From positions 9,235,001-9,299,000 of the forward strand of contig JBBDHG010000061.1 in the NCBI GenBank assembly GCA_037951165.1: DNA of 64,000 bases. Reading direction: 5' to 3'. Position numbers and translations under genes: made by a program. Of this stretch, positions 33,101 through 48,186 are shown one piece after another. The DNA is from Lophius americanus (taxonomy: Eukaryota; Chordata; Actinopteri; Lophiiformes; Lophiidae). Positions within the stretch are counted from its first letter, which is position 1; each line of letters starts with the position of its first letter. A model generated the notes under the pieces. That model ran no database searches. It saw nothing but the letters and a program-made list of their open reading frames with translations, and was not told the origin of the DNA.

Positions 33101-35170
33101 CCCACGAGGGTCGGATAGTAAAATGAAATCTGAATTATCCCAGCGATGATTGGATTGTCCCACCAATTGTCGGATAGTAAAATGAAATCTGAATGATCAC
33201 ACCGATGGTCGGATTGTCCCACCAATGGTCGGATTGTCCCACCGAGGGTCAGATAGTAAAATCAAATCTGAATTATCCCACCGATGGTCGGATTGTCCCA
33301 CCGAGGGTCGGATAGTAAAATTAAGTCTGAGTTATCCCACCAATGGTTGGATTGTCCCACCGATGGTCGGATTGTTCCACCGAGGGTCAGATAGTAAAAT
33401 GAAGTCTGAATTATCCCACCGATGGCTGGATTGACCCGCAGATGGCCTGATTGTCCCACCGATGGTCGGATTGTCCCACCGAGGGTCGGATTGTCCCAAC
33501 GAGGGTCGGTTAGTAGAATGAAGTCTGAATTATTCCACCGATGGTCGGATTGTCCAACCGATGGTTGGATTGTCCCACCGATGGTCGGATTGTCCCACTG
33601 CGGGTCGGATAGTAAAATTAAGTCTGAATTATCCCACCCAGGGTTGGATTGTCCCACCGAGTGTTGGATTGTCCCACCGATGGTTGGATTGTCCCACCGA
33701 TGGTAGGATAGTAAAATGAAATCTGAATTATTCCACCAATGGTCGGATTGTCCAACCGATGGTTGGAATGTCCCACCGATGGTCGGATTGTCCCACCGAG
33801 GGTCGGATAGTAAAATGAAGTCTGAATTATCACACCCAGGGTTGGATTGTCCCACCGATGGTCGGATTGTCCTACCGATGGTCGGATTGTCCCACGATGG
33901 TCGGATAGTAAAATGAAATCTGAATTATCCCAGCGATGATTGGATTGTCCCACCAATTGTCGGATAGTAAAATTAAATCTGAATGATCACACCGATGGTC
34001 GGATTGTCCCACCAATGGTCGGATTGTCCCACCGAGGGTCAGATAGTAAAATCAAATCTGAATTATCCCACCGATGGTCGGATTGTCCCACCGAGGGTCG
34101 GATAGTAAAATTAAGTCTGAGTTATCCCACCGATGGTTGGATTGTCCCACCGATGGTCGGATTGTTCCACCGAGGGTCAGATAGTAAAATGAAGTCTGAA
34201 TTATCCCACCGATGGCTGGATTGTCCCGCAGATGGCCTGATTGTCCCACCGATGGTCGGATTGTCCCACCGAGGGTCCGATTGTCCCAACGAGGGTCGGA
34301 TAGTAGAATGAAGTCTGAATTATTCCACCGATGGTCGGATTTTCCAACCGATGGTTGGATTGTCCCACCGATGGTCGGATTGTCCCACTGCGGGTCGGAT
34401 AGTAAAATGAAGTCTGAATTATCCCACCGATGGCTGGATTGTCCCGCAGATGGCCGGATTGTCCCACCGATGGTCGGATTCTCCCACCGAGGGTCGGATA
34501 GTAAAATGAAATCTAAATTATACCACCGATGGTCGGATTGTCCCACCGAGGGTTGGATTGTCCCCCTGATGATCGGATTGTCACACCGAGCCGAGGGTCG
34601 GATAGTAAAATGAAATCTGAATTATCCCAGCGATGGTTGGATTGTCCCACCGATGGTAGGTTTTTCCCACCGATAGTCTGATTGTCCCACCGAGGGTCGG
34701 ATAGTAAAATTAAATCTGAATTATCCCTGCGATGGTTGGATTGTCCCACCAATGGTCAGATAATAAAATGAAATCGGAATTATCCCATCGATGGTCGGAT
34801 TGTCCAACCGATGGTCGGATTGTCCCACCGAGGGTCGGATAGTAAAATGAAGTCTGAATTATCCCAACGATAGTCGGATTGTCCCATCGATGGTAGGTTT
34901 GTCCCACCGACGGTTGGATTGTCCCACCGATGGTCCGATTGTCCCACCGAGGGTCGGATAGAAAAATGAAATCTGAATTATCCCAACGATGGTCGGATTG
35001 TCCCACCGATGGTAGGATTGTCCCACCGATAGTCTGATAGTAAAATGAAATCTGAATTATCCCACCGATGGTTGGATTGTCCCACCGATTGTCGGATTGT
35101 CACACTGAGGGTTGGATAGTTAAATGAAGTCTGAATCATCCCACCTATGGTTGTATTGTCCAGCCGATGG
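27177..35170. repeat. Nested large repeats with offsets 1755, 1300 and 2453 bp
   Basis: The block starting at 27177 recurs at 28932 (offset 1755), 30232 (offset 1300) and 32685 (offset 2453). 30232-32684 and 32685-35137 are near-identical over most of their length. A fourth copy of the left part starts at 38063 (offset 5378 from 32685). Confidence 0.75.
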
Positions 35171-35203
35171 TCAGATTGTCCCACCAAGGGTCGAATAGTA
35201 AAA

Positions 35204-38062
35204 TTATATCTGAATTATCCCGCCGATGGTCGGATTGTCCCACCGAGGGTCGGATCGTAAAATGAAGTCCGCATTATTCCATCGATGGTTGGAATGTACC
35301 ACCGATGGTCGGATTGTCACACTAAGGGTCGGATAGTAAAGTGAAGTCTGAATTATACCACCGATGGCTGGATTGTCCCACCGATGGTCGGATTGTCCCA
35401 CCGATGGTCGGATTGCCCCACCGAGGGTCGGATAGTAAAATGAAATCGGAATTATCCCACCGATGGTCGGATTGTCCCACCGAGGGTCGGATAATAAAAT
35501 GAAATCGGAATTATCCCACCGATGGTCGGATTGTCCAACCGATGGTCGTATTGTCCTACCGTGTGTCGGATAGTAAAATGAAGTCTGAATTATCCCAACG
35601 ATGGTCGGATTGTCCCACCGATGGTAGGTTTGTCCCACCGACGGTTGGATTGTCCAGCCGATGGTCCGATTGTCCCACCGATGGTCGGATTGTCCCACCG
35701 AGGGTCAGATAGTAAAATGAAATCTAAATTATCCCAACGATGGTCGGATTGTCCCACAGATGGTTGGATTGTCCCACCGATGGTCAGATTGTCCCACCGA
35801 GGGTCGGATAGTAAAATGAAGTCTGAATTATCCCCCCGATGATCGGATTGTCCCACCGAGGGTCGGATAGTAAAATGAAATCTGAATTATCCCAGCGATG
35901 GTTGGATTGTCCCAACGATGGTAGGATTTTCCCACCGATAGTCTGATTGTCCCACCGAGGGTCGGATAGTAAAATTAAATCTGAATTATCCCAGCGATGG
36001 TTGGATTGTCCCACCAATGGTTGGATTATAAAATGAAATCGGAATTATCCCACCGATGGTCGGATTGTCCCACCTAGGGTCGGATCGTAAAATGAAGTCC
36101 GCATTATTCCATCGATGGTTGGAATGTACCACCGATGGTCGGATTGTCACACTAAGGGTCGGATAGTAAAGTGAAGTCTGAATTATACCACCGATGGCTG
36201 GATTGTACCACCGATGGTCGGATTGTCCCACCGATGGTCGGATTGCCCCACCGAGGGTCGGATAGTAAAATGAAATCGGAATTATCCCACCGATGGTCGG
36301 ATTGTTCCACCGAGGGTCGGATAATAAAATGAAATCGGAATTATCCCACCGATGGTCGGATTGTCCAACCGATGGTCGTATTGTCCTACCGTGTGTCGGA
36401 TAGTAAAATGAAGTCTGAATTATCCCAACGATGGTCGGATTGTCCCACCGATGGTAGGTTTGTCCCACCGACGGTTGGATTGTCCAGCCGATGGTCCGAT
36501 TGTCCCACCGATGGTCGGATTGTCCCACCGAGGGTCAGATAGTAAAATGAAATCTAAATTATCCCAACGATGGTCGGATTGTCCCACAGATGGTTGGATT
36601 GTCCCACCGATGGTCAGATTGTCCCACCGAGGGTCGGATAGTAAAATGAAGTCTGAATTATCCCACCGATGGTTGGATTGTCCCACCGATGGTCGGATTG
36701 TCCCGCCGAGGGTTGGATTGTCCCCCCGATGATCGGATTGTCCCACCGAGGGTCGGATAGTAAAATGAAATCTGAATTATCCCAGCGATGGTTGGATTGT
36801 CCCAGCGATGGTAGGATTTTCCCACCGATAGTCTGATTGTCCCACCGAGGGTCGGATAGTAAAATTAAATCTGAATTATCCCAGCGATGGTTGGATTGTC
36901 CCACCAATGGTTGGATTATAAAATGAAATCGGAATTATCCCACCGATGGTCGGATTGTCCAACCGATGGTCGGATTGTCCCACCGAGGGTCGGATAGTAA
37001 AATTAAATCTGAATTATCCCAGCGATGGTTGGATTGTCCCACCGATGGTAGGATTTTCCCACCGAGGGTCGAATAATAAAATGAAATCGGAATTATCCCA
37101 CCGATGGTCGGATTGTCCAACCGATGGTCGTATTGTCCTACCGTGTGTCGGATAGTAAAATGAAGTCTGAATTATCCCAACGATGGTCGGATTGTCCCAC
37201 CGATGGTAGGTTTGTCCCACCGACGGTTGGATTGTCCAGCCGATGGTCCGATTGTCCCACCGATGGTCGGATTGTCCCACCGAGGGTCAGATAGTAAAAT
37301 GAAATCTAAATTATCCCAACGATGGTCGGATTGTCCCACAGATGGTTGGATTGTCCCACCGATGGTCAGATTGTCCCACCGAGGGTCGGATAGTAAAATG
37401 AAGTCTGAATTATCCCACCGATGGCTGGATTGTCCCGCAGATGGCCTGATTGTCCCACCGATGGTCGGATTGTCCCACCGAGGGTCGGATTGTCCCAACG
37501 AGGGTCGGTTAGTAGAATGAAGTCTGAATTATTCCACCGATGGTCGGATTGTCCCACCGATGGTCGGATTGTCCCACGAGGGTCGGATAGTAAAATGAAA
37601 TCTGAATTATCCCAGCGATGGTTGGATTGTACCACCGATGGTTGGATTGTCCCACCGATGGTTGGATATTCCCACCGATGGTCGGATAGTAAAATGAAAT
37701 TTGAATTATTCCACCAATGGTCGGATTGTCCAACCGAAGGTTGGAATGTCCCACCGATGGTCGGATTGTCCCACCGAGGGTCGGATAGTAAATTGAAGTC
37801 TGAATTATCACACCCAGGATTGGATTGCCCCACCGATGGTCGGATTGTCCCACCGATTGTAGGATTGTCCCACGAGGGTCGGATAGTAAAATGAAATCTG
37901 AATTATCCCAGCGATGGTTGGATTGTCCCACCAATGGTCGGATAGTAAAATGAAATCTGAATGATCACACCGATGGTCGGATTGTCCCACCGAGGGTCGG
38001 ACAATGAAATTTATCTGAATTATCCCACCTATGGTTGGATTGTCCCGCAGATGGTCGGATTG
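35204..38062. repeat. Array segment with 830- and 752-bp repeats
   Basis: The block at 35590-35856 recurs at 36420 (offset 830) and 37172 (offset 752). It is the source of the CGACGGTTGGATTGTCCAGC variant group, which recurs through the right half of the array. Confidence 0.65.
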
Positions 38063-41000
38063 TCACACTGAGGGTCGGATGGTAAAATTAAGTCTGAATA
38101 ATCCCACCGATGGTTGGATTGTCCCACCGAGGGTTGGATAGTAAAATGAAGTCTGAATTATTACACCGATGGTCGGATTGTCCAACCGATGGTTGGATTG
38201 TCCCACCGATGGTCGGATTGTCCCACTGCGGGTCGGATAGTAAAATGAAGTCTGAATTATCCCACCCAGGGTTGGATTGTCCCACCGAGTGTTGGATTGT
38301 CCCACCGATGGTTGGATTGTCCCACCGAGGGTCGGATAGTAAAATGAAGTCTGAATTATCCCAGCGATGGTTGGATTGTCCCACCAATTGTCGGATAGTA
38401 AAATGAAATCTGAATGATCACACCGATGGTCGGGTTGTCCCACCGAGGGTCGGATTGTCCCACCGAGGGTCGGATTGTCCCACGAGGGTCGGATAGTAAA
38501 ATGAAATCTGAATTATCCCAGCGATGATTGGATCGTCCCACCAATTGTCGGATAGTAAAATGAAATCTGAATGATCACACCGATGGTCGGATTGTCCCAC
38601 CAATGGTCGGATTGTCCCACCGAGGGTCAGATAGTAAAATCAAATCTGAATTATCCCACCGATGGTCGGATTGTCCCACCGAGGGTCGGATAGTAAAATT
38701 AAGTCTGAGTTATCCCACCAATGGTTGGATTGTCCCACCGATGGTCGGATTGTTCCACCGAGGGTCAGATAGTAAAATGAAGTCTGAATTATCCCAGCGA
38801 TGGCTGGATTGTCCCGCAGATGGCCTGATTGTCCCACCGATGGTCGGATTGTCCCACCGAGGGTCGGATTGTCCCAACGAGGGTCGGTTAGTAGAATGAA
38901 GTCTGAATTATTCCACCGATGGTCGGATTGTCCAACCGATGGTTGGATTGTCCCACCGATGGTCGGATTGTCCCACTGCGGGTCGGATAGTAAAATTAAG
39001 TCTGAATTATCCCACCCAGGGTTGGATTGTCCCACCGAGTGTTGGATTGTCCCACCGATGGTTGGATTGTCCCACCGATGGTAGGATAGAAAAATGAAAT
39101 CTGAATTATTCCACCAATGGTCGGATTGTCCAACCGATGGTTGGAATGTCCCACCGATGGTCGGATTGTCCCACCGAGGGTCGGATAGTAAAATGAAGTC
39201 TGAATTATCACACCCAGGGTTGGATTGTCCCACCGATGGTCGGATTGTCCTACCGATGGTCGGATTGTCCCACGATGGTCGGATAGTAAAATGAAATCTG
39301 AATTATCCCAGCGATGATTGGATTGTCCCACCAATTGTCGGATAGTAAAATTAAATCTGAATGATCACACCGATGGTCGGATTGTCCCACCAATGGTCGG
39401 ATTGTCCCACCGAGGGTCAGATAGTAAAATCAAATCTGAATTATCCCACCGATGGCTGGATTGTCCCGCAGATGGCCTGATTGTCCCACCGATGGTCGGA
39501 TTGTCCCACCGAGGGTCCGATTGTCCCAACGAGGGTCGGATAGTAGAATGAAGTCTGAATTATTCCACCGATGGTCGGATTTTCCAACCGATGGTTGGAT
39601 TGTCCCACCGATGGTCGGATTGTCCCACTGCGGGTCGGATAGTAAAATGAAGTCTGAATTATCCCACCCAGGGTTGGATTGTCCCACCGAGTGTTGGATT
39701 GTCCCACCGATGGTTGGATTGTCCCACCGATGGTAGGATAGTAAAATTAAATCTGAATTATTCCACCAATGGTCGGATTGTCCAACCGATGGTTGGAATG
39801 TCCCACCGATGGTCAGATTGTCCCACGAGGGTCGGATAGTAAAATGAAATCTGAATTATTCCACCAATGGTCGGATTGTCCAACCGATGGTTGGAATGTC
39901 CCACCGATGGTCAGATTGTCCCACGAGGGTCGGATAGTAAAATGAAATCTGAATTATCCCGGCGATGGTTGGATTGTCCCACCAATTGTCGGATAGTAAA
40001 ATGAAATCTGAATGATCACACCGATGGTCGGATTGTCCCACCGAGGGTCCGATTGTCCCACCGAGGGTCGGATTGTCCCACGGAGTGTCGGATAGTAAAA
40101 TGAAATCTGAATTATCCCACCGATGGTCGGATTGTCCAACCGATGGTTGGATTGTCCCTTTGATGGTCGGATTGTCCCACCGAGGGCCGGAAAGTAAAAT
40201 GAAGTCTGAATTATCCCACCGATGGCTGGATTGTCCCACCGATGGTCGGATTGTCCCACCAATGGTCGGATTGTCCCACCGAGGGTCAGATAGTAAAATG
40301 AAATCTGAATTATCCCACCGATGGTCGGATTGTCCCACCGAGGGTCGGATAGTAAAATTAAGTCTGAGTTATCCCACCGATGGTTGGATTGTTCCACCGA
40401 TGGTCGGATTGTTCCACCGAGGGTCAGATAGTAAAATGAAGTCTGAATTATCCCACCGATGGCTGGATTGTCCCGCAGATGGCCGGATTGTCCCACCGAT
40501 GGTCGGATTCTCCCACCGAGGGTCGGATAGTAAAATGAAATCTAAATTATACCACCGATGGTCGGATTGTCCCACCGAGGGTTGGATTGTCCCCCTGATG
40601 ATCGGATTGTCACACCGAGCCGAGGGTCGGATAGTAAAATGAAATCTGAATTATCCCAGCGATGGTTGGATTGTCCCACCGATGGTAGGTTTTTCCCACC
40701 GATAGTCTAATTGTCCCACCGAGGGTCGGATAGTAAAATTAAATCTGAATTATCCCTGCGATGGTTGGATTGTCCCACCAATGGTCAGATAATAAAATGA
40801 AATCGGAATTATCCCACCGATGGTCGGATTGTCCAACCGATGGTCGGATTGTCCCACCGAGGGTCGGATAGTAAAATGAAGTCTGAATTATCCCAACGAT
40901 AGTCGGATTGTCCCATCGATGGTAGGTTTGTCCCACCGACGGTTGGATTGTCCCACCGATGGTCCGATTGTCCCACCGAGGGTCGGATAGAAAAATGAAA

Positions 41001-41230
41001 TCTGAATTATCCCAACGATGGTCGGATTGTCCCACCGATGGTAGGATTGTCCCACCGATAGTCTGATAGTAAAATGAAATCTGAATTGTCCCACCGATGG
41101 TTGGATTGTCCCACCGATTGTCGGATTGTCACACTGAGGGTTGGATAGTTAAATGAAGTCTGAATCATCCCACCTATGGTTGCATTGTCCAGCCGATGGT
41201 CAGATTGTCCCACCAAGGGTCGAATAGTAA
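38063..41230. repeat. Displaced copy of the 32.7-35.1 kb block
   Basis: 38063-39430 matches 32685-34050 (offset 5378). It then diverges by deletion and rejoins the family near 40440-41230, which matches the 31960-32620 and 34420-35230 regions, including the CACACCGAGCCGAGGG 5-bp insertion. Confidence 0.6.
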
Positions 41231-42240
41231 AATTATATCTGAATTATCCCGCCGATGGTCGGATTGTCCCACCGAGGGTCGGATCGTAAAATGAAGTCCG
41301 CATTATTCCATCGATGGTTGGAATGTACCACCGATGGTCGGATTGTCACACTAAGGGTCGGATAGTAAAGTGAAGTCTGAATTATACCACCGATGGCTGG
41401 ATTGTCCCACCGATGGTCGGATTGTCCCACCGATGGTCGGATTGCCCCACCGAGGGTCGGATAGTAAAATGAAATCGGAATTATCCCACCGATGGTCGGA
41501 TTGTCCCACCGAGGGTCGGATAATAAAATGAAATCGGAATTATCCGACCGATGGTCGGATTGTCCAACCGATGGTCGTATTGTCCTACCGTGTGTCGGAT
41601 AGTAAAATGAAGTCTAAATTATCCCAACGATGGTCGGATTGTCCCACCGATGGTAGGTTTGTCCCACCGACGGTTGGATTGTCCAGCCGATGGTCCGATT
41701 GTCCCACCGATGGTCGGATTGTCCCAGCGAGGGTCAGATAATAAAATGAAATCGGAATTATCCCACCGATGGTCGGATTGTCCCACCGAGGGTCGGATAG
41801 TAAAATGAAGTCTGAATTATCCCAACGATGGTTGGATTGTCCCACCGATGGTCGGATTGTCCCGCCGAGGGTTGGATTGTCCCCCCGATGATCGGATTGT
41901 CCCACCGAGGGTCGGATAGTAAAATGAAATCTGAATTATCCCAGCGATGGTTGGATTGTCCCAGCGATGGTAGGATTTTCCCACCGATAGTCTGATTGTC
42001 CCACCGAGGGTCGGATAGTAAAATTAAATCTGAATTATCCCAGCGATGGTTGGATTGTCCCACCAATGGTCGGATTATAAAATGAAATCGGAATTATCCC
42101 ACCGATGGTCGGATTGTCCAACCGATGGTCGGATTGTCCCACCGAGGGTCGGATAGTAAAATTAAATCTGAATTATCCCAGCGATGGTTGGATTGTCCCA
42201 CCGATGGTAGGATTTTCCCACCGAGGGTCGAATAGTAAAA

Positions 42241-45200
42241 TTATATCTGAATTATCCCGCCGATGGTCGGATTGTCCCACCGAGGGTCGGATCGTAAAAT
42301 GTGGTCCGCATTATTCCATCGATGGTTGGAATTTCCCACCGATGGTCGGATTGTCACACTGAGGGTCGGATAGTAAAATGAAGTCTGAATTATCCCACCG
42401 ATGGCTGGATTGTCCCACCGATGGTCGGATTGTCCCACCGATGGTCGGATTGCCCCACCGAGGGTCGGATAGTAAAATGAAATCTGAATTATCCAACCGA
42501 TGGTCGGATTGTCCCACCGAGGGTCGGATAATAAAATGAAATCGGAATTATCCCACCGATGGTCGGATTGTCCAACCGATGGTCGTATTGTCCTACCGTG
42601 TGTCGGATAGTAAAATGAAGTCTGAATTATCCCAACGATGGTCGGATTGTCCCACCGATGGTAGGTTTGTCCCACCGACGGTTGGATTGTCCAGCCGATG
42701 GTCCGATTGTCCCAACGAGGGTCGGATAGAAAACTGAAGTCTGAGTTATCCCACCGATGGTCGGATTGTCCCACCGAGTGTCGGATAGTAAAATTAAATC
42801 TGAATTATCCCAGCGATGGTTGGATTGTCCCACCGATGGTAGGATTTTCCCACCGAGGGTCGAATAGTAAAATTATATCTGAATTATCCCGCCGATGGTC
42901 GGATTGTCCCACCGAGGGTCGGATCGTAAAATGAGGTCCGCATTATTCCATCGATGGTTGGAATGTCCCGCCGATGGTCGGATTGTCACACTGAGGGTCG
43001 GATAGTAAAATGAAGTCTGAATTATCCCACCGATGGCTGGATTGTCCCACCGATGGTCGGATTGTCCCACCGATGGTCGGATTGCCCCACCGAGGGTCGG
43101 ATAGTAAAATGAAATCTGAATTATCCAACCGATGGTCGGATTGTCCCACCGAGGGTCGGATAATAAAATGAAATCGGAATTATCCCACCGATGGTCGGAT
43201 TGTCCAACCGATGGTCGTATTGTCCTACCGTGTGTCGGATAGTAAAATGAAGTCTGAATTATCCCAACGATGGTCGGATTGTCCCACCGATGGTAGGTTT
43301 TTTCCCACCGACGGTTGGATTGTCCAGCCGATGGTCCGATTGTCCCACCGAGGGTCGGATAGAAAACTGAAGTCTGAGTTATCCCACCGATGGTCGGATT
43401 GTCCCACCGAGTGTCGGATAGTAAAATTAAATCTGAATTATCCCAGCGATGGTTGGATTGTCCCACCGATGGTAGGATTTTCCCACCGAGGGTCGAATAG
43501 TAAAATTATATCTGAATTATCCCGCCGATGGTCGGATTGTCCCACCGAGGGTCGGATCGTAAAATGAGGTCCGCATTATTCCATCGATGGTTGGAATGTC
43601 CCACCGATGGTCGGATTGTCACACTGAGGGTCGGATAGTAAAATGAAGTCTGAATTATCCCACCGATGGCTGGATTGTCCCACCGATGGTCGGATTGTCC
43701 CACCGATGGTCGGATTGCCCCACCGAGGGTCGGATAGTAAAATGAAATCTGAATTATCCAACCGATGGTCGGATTGTCCCACCGAGGGTCGGATAATAAA
43801 ATGAAATCGGAATTATCCCACCGATGGTCAGATTGTCCAACCGATGGTCGTATTGTCCTACCGTGTGTCGGATAGTAAAATGAAGTCTGAATTATCCCAA
43901 CGATGGTCGGATTGTCCCACCGATGGTAGGTTTGTCCCACCGACGGTTGGATTGTCCAGCCGATGGTCCGATTGTCCCACCGAGGGTCGGATAGAAAACT
44001 GAAGTCTGAGTTATCCCACCGATGGTTGGATTGTCCCACCGATGGTCGGATTGTCCCACCGAGGGTTGGATTGTCCCCCCGATGATCGGATTGTCCCACC
44101 GAGGGTCGGATAGTAAAATGAAATCTGAATTATCCCAGCGATGGTTGGATTGTCCCAGCGATGGTAGGATTTTCCCACCGATAGTCTGATTGTCCCACCG
44201 AGGGTCGGATAGTAAAATTAAATCTGAATTATCCCCCCGATGATCGGATTGTCCCACCGAGGGTCGGATAGTAAAATGAAATCTGAATTATCCCAGCGAT
44301 GGTTGGATTGTCCCAGCGATGGTAGGATTTTCCCACCGATAGTCTGATTGTCCCACCGAGGGTCGGATAGTAAAATTAAATCTGAATTATCCCAGCGATG
44401 GTTGGATTGTCCCACCAATGGTCGGATTATAAAATGAAATCGGAATTATCCCACCGATGGTCGGATTGTCCAACCGATGGTCGGATAGTAAAATTAAATC
44501 TGAATTATCCCAGCGATGGTTGGAATGTCCCACCGATGGTAGGATTTTCCCACCGAGGGTCGAATAGTAAAATTATATCTGAATTATCCCGCCGATGCTC
44601 GGATTGTCCCACCTAGGGTCGGATCGTAAAATGTGGTCCGCATTATTCCATCGATGGTTGGAATTTCCCACCGATGGTCGGATTGTCACACTGAGGGTCG
44701 GATAGTAAAATGAAGTCTGAATTATCCCACCGATGGCTGGATTGTCCCACCGATGGTCGGATTGTCCCACCGATGGTCGGATTGCCCCACCGAGGGTCGG
44801 ATAGTAAAATGAAATCTGAATTATCCAACCGATGGTCGGATTGTCCCACCGAGGGTCGGATAATAAAATGAAATCGGAATTATCCCACCGATGGTCGGAT
44901 TGTCCAACCGATGGTCGTATTGTCCTACCGTGTGTCGGATAGTAAAATGAAGTCTGAATTATCCCAACGATGGTCGGATTGTCCCACCGATGGTAGGTTT
45001 GTCCCACCGACGGTTGGATTGTCCAGCCGATGGTCCGATTGTCCCACCGAGGGTCGGATAGAAAACTGAAGTCTGAGTTATCCCACCGATGGTCGGATTG
45101 TCCCACCGAGTGTCGGATAGTAAAATTAAATCTGAATTATCCCAGCGATGGTTGGATTGTCCCACCGATGGTAGGATTTTCCCACCGAGGGTCGAATAGT

Positions 45201-46710
45201 AAAATTATATCTGAATTATCCCGCCGATGGTCGGATTGTCCCACCGAGGGTCGGATCGTAAAATAAGGTCCGCATTATTCCATCGATGGTTGGAATGTCC
45301 CACCGATGGTCGGATTGTCACACTGAGGGTCGGATAGTAAAATGAAGTCTGAATTATCCCACCGATGGCTGGATTGTCCCTCCGATGGTCGGATTGTCCC
45401 ACCGATGGTCGGATTGCCCCACCGAGGGTCGGATAGTAAAATGAAATCTGAATTATCCAACCGATGGTCGGATTGTCCCACCGAGGGTCGGATAATAAAA
45501 TGAAATCGGAATTATCCCACCGATGGTCGGATTGTCCAACCGATGGTCGTATTGTCCTACCGTGTGTCGGATAGTAAAATGAAGTCTGAATTATCCCAAC
45601 GATGGTCGGATTGTCCCACCGATGGTAGGTTTGTCCCACCGACGGTTGGATTGTCCAGCCGATGGTCCGATTGTCCCACCGAGGGTCGGATAGAAAACTG
45701 AAGTCTGAGTTATCCCACCGATGGTCGGATTGTCCCACCGAGTGTCGGATAGTAAAATTAAATCTGAATTATCCCAGCGATGGTTGGATTGTCCCACCGA
45801 TGGTAGGATTTTCCCACCGAGGGTCGAATAGTAAAATTATATCTGAATTATCCCGCCTATGGTCGGATTGTCCCACCGAGGGTCGGATCGTAAAATGAGG
45901 TCCGCATTATTCCATCGATGGTTGGAATGTCCCACCGATGGTCGGATTGTCACACTGAGGGTCGGATAGTAAAATGAAGTCTGAATTATCCCACCGATGG
46001 CTGGATTGTCCCACCGATGGTCGGATTGTCCCACCGATGGTCGGATTGCCCCACCGAGGGTCGGATAGTAAAATGAAATCTGAATTATCCAACCGATGGT
46101 CGGATTGTCCCACCGAGGGTCGGATAATAAAATGAAATCGGAATTATCCCACCGATGGTCGGATTGTCCAACCGATGGTCGTATTGTCCTACCGTGTGTC
46201 GGATAGTAAAATGAAGTCTGAATTATCCCAACGATGGTCGGATTGTCCCACCGATGGTAGGTTTGTCCCACCGACGGTTGGATTGTCCAGCCGATGGTCC
46301 GATTGTCCCACCGAGGGTCGGATAGAAAACTGAAGTCTGAGTTATCCCACCGATGGTTGGATTGTCCCACCGATGGTCGGATTGTCCCACCGAGGGTTGG
46401 ATTGTCCCCCCGATGATCGGATTGTCCCACCGAGGGTCGGATAGTAAAATGAAATCTGAATTATCCCAGCGATGGTTGGATTGTCCCAGCGATGGTAGGA
46501 TTTTCCCACCGATAGTCTGATTGTCCCACCAATGGTCGGATAATAAAATGAAATCGGAATTATCCCACCGATGGTCGGATTGTCCAACCGATGGTCGGAT
46601 TGTCCCACCGAGGGTCGGATAGTAAAATTAAATCTGAATTATCCCAGCGATGGTTGGATTGTCCCACCGATGGTAGGATTTTCCCACCGAGGGTCGAATA
46701 GTAAAATTAT
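42241..46710. repeat. 632-bp higher-order repeat
   Basis: The same block begins at 42311, 42943, 43576, 44643, 45275 and 45907, with steps 632, 633, 1067, 632 and 632. The 1067-bp step contains an extra inserted segment. 632 equals eight 39-bp plus sixteen 20-bp units. Confidence 0.8.
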
Positions 46711-48012
46711 ATCTGAATTATCCCGCCGATGGTCGGATTGTCCCACCGAGGGTCGGATCGTAAAATGAAGTCCGCATTATTCCATCGATGGTTGGAATGT
46801 CCCACCGATGGTCGGATTGTCACACTGAGGGTCTGATAGTAAAATGAAGTCTGAATTATCCCACCGATGGCTGGATTGTCCCACCGATGGTCGGATTGTC
46901 CCACCGATGGTCGGATTGCCCCACCGAGGGTCGGATAGTAAAATGAAATCGGAATTATCCCACCGAGTGTCGGATTGTCCCACCGAGGGTTGGATAATAA
47001 AATGAAATCGGAATTATCCAACCGATGGTCGTATTGTCCAACCGATGGTCGTATTGTCCTACCGTGTGTCGGATAGTAAAATGAAGTCTGAATTATCCCA
47101 ACGATGGTCGGATTGTCCCACCGATGGTAGTTTGTCCCACCGACGGTTGGATTGTCCAGCCGATGGTCCGATTGTCCCACGGAGGGTCGGATAGAAAACT
47201 GAAGTCTGAGTTATCCCAACGATGGTTTGATTGTCCCACCGATGGTCGGATTGTTCCACCGAGGGTCATATAGTAAAATGAAGTCTGAATTATCCCACTG
47301 ATGGCTGGATTGTCCCACCGATGGCCGGATTGTCCCACCGATGGTCGGATTGTCCCACCGAGGGTCGGATAGTAAAATTAAATCTGAATTATCCTAGCGA
47401 TGGTTGGATTGTCCCACCAATGGTCGGATTGTCACACTGAGGGTCGGATTTTCCCCCTGATGATCGGATTTTCCCACCGAGGGTCGGATAGTAAAATGAA
47501 ATCTGAATTATCCCAGCGATGGTTGGATTGTCGCAGCGATGGTAGGATTTTCCCACCGATAGTCTGATTGTCCCACCGAGGGTCGGATAGTAAAATTAAA
47601 TCTGAATTATTCTAGCGATGGTTGGATTGTCCCACCAATGGTCGGATAATAAAATGAAATCGGAATTATCCCACCGATGGTCGGATTGTCCAACCGATGG
47701 TCGGCTTGTCCCACCGATGGTCGGATAGTAAAATGAAGTCTGAATTATCCCACCGATGGCTGGATTGTCCCACCGATGGTCGGATTGTCCCACCGATGGT
47801 CGGATTGCCCCACCGAGGGTCGGATAGTAAAATGAAATCTGAATTATCCCACCGATGGTCGGATTGTCCCACCGAGGGTCGGATAATAAAATGAAATCTG
47901 AATTATCCCACCGATGGTCGGATTGTCCAACCGATGGTCGTATTGTCCTACCGTGTGTCGGATAGTACAATGAAGTCTGAATTATCCCAACGATGGTCGG
48001 ATTGTCCCACCG

Positions 48013-48029
48013 ATGGTAAAACCTACCAT
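48013..48029. repeat. Small hairpin formed by a micro-inversion
   Basis: ATGGTA-AAACC-TACCAT replaces the usual GATGGTAGGTTTGTCCC. AAACCTACCA is the reverse complement of TGGTAGGTTT. The duplicated block carries it again at 50805-50821 with one base changed (ATGGTT at the left arm). Confidence 0.7.
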
Positions 48030-48186
48030 TGTCCCACCGACGGTTGGATTGTCCAGCCGATGGTCCGATTGTCCCACCGAGGGTCGGATAGAAAACTGAA
48101 GTCTGAGTTATCCCACCGATGGTTGGATTGTCCCACCGATGGTCGGATTGTTCCACCGAGGGTCATATAGTAAAATGAAGTCTGAA

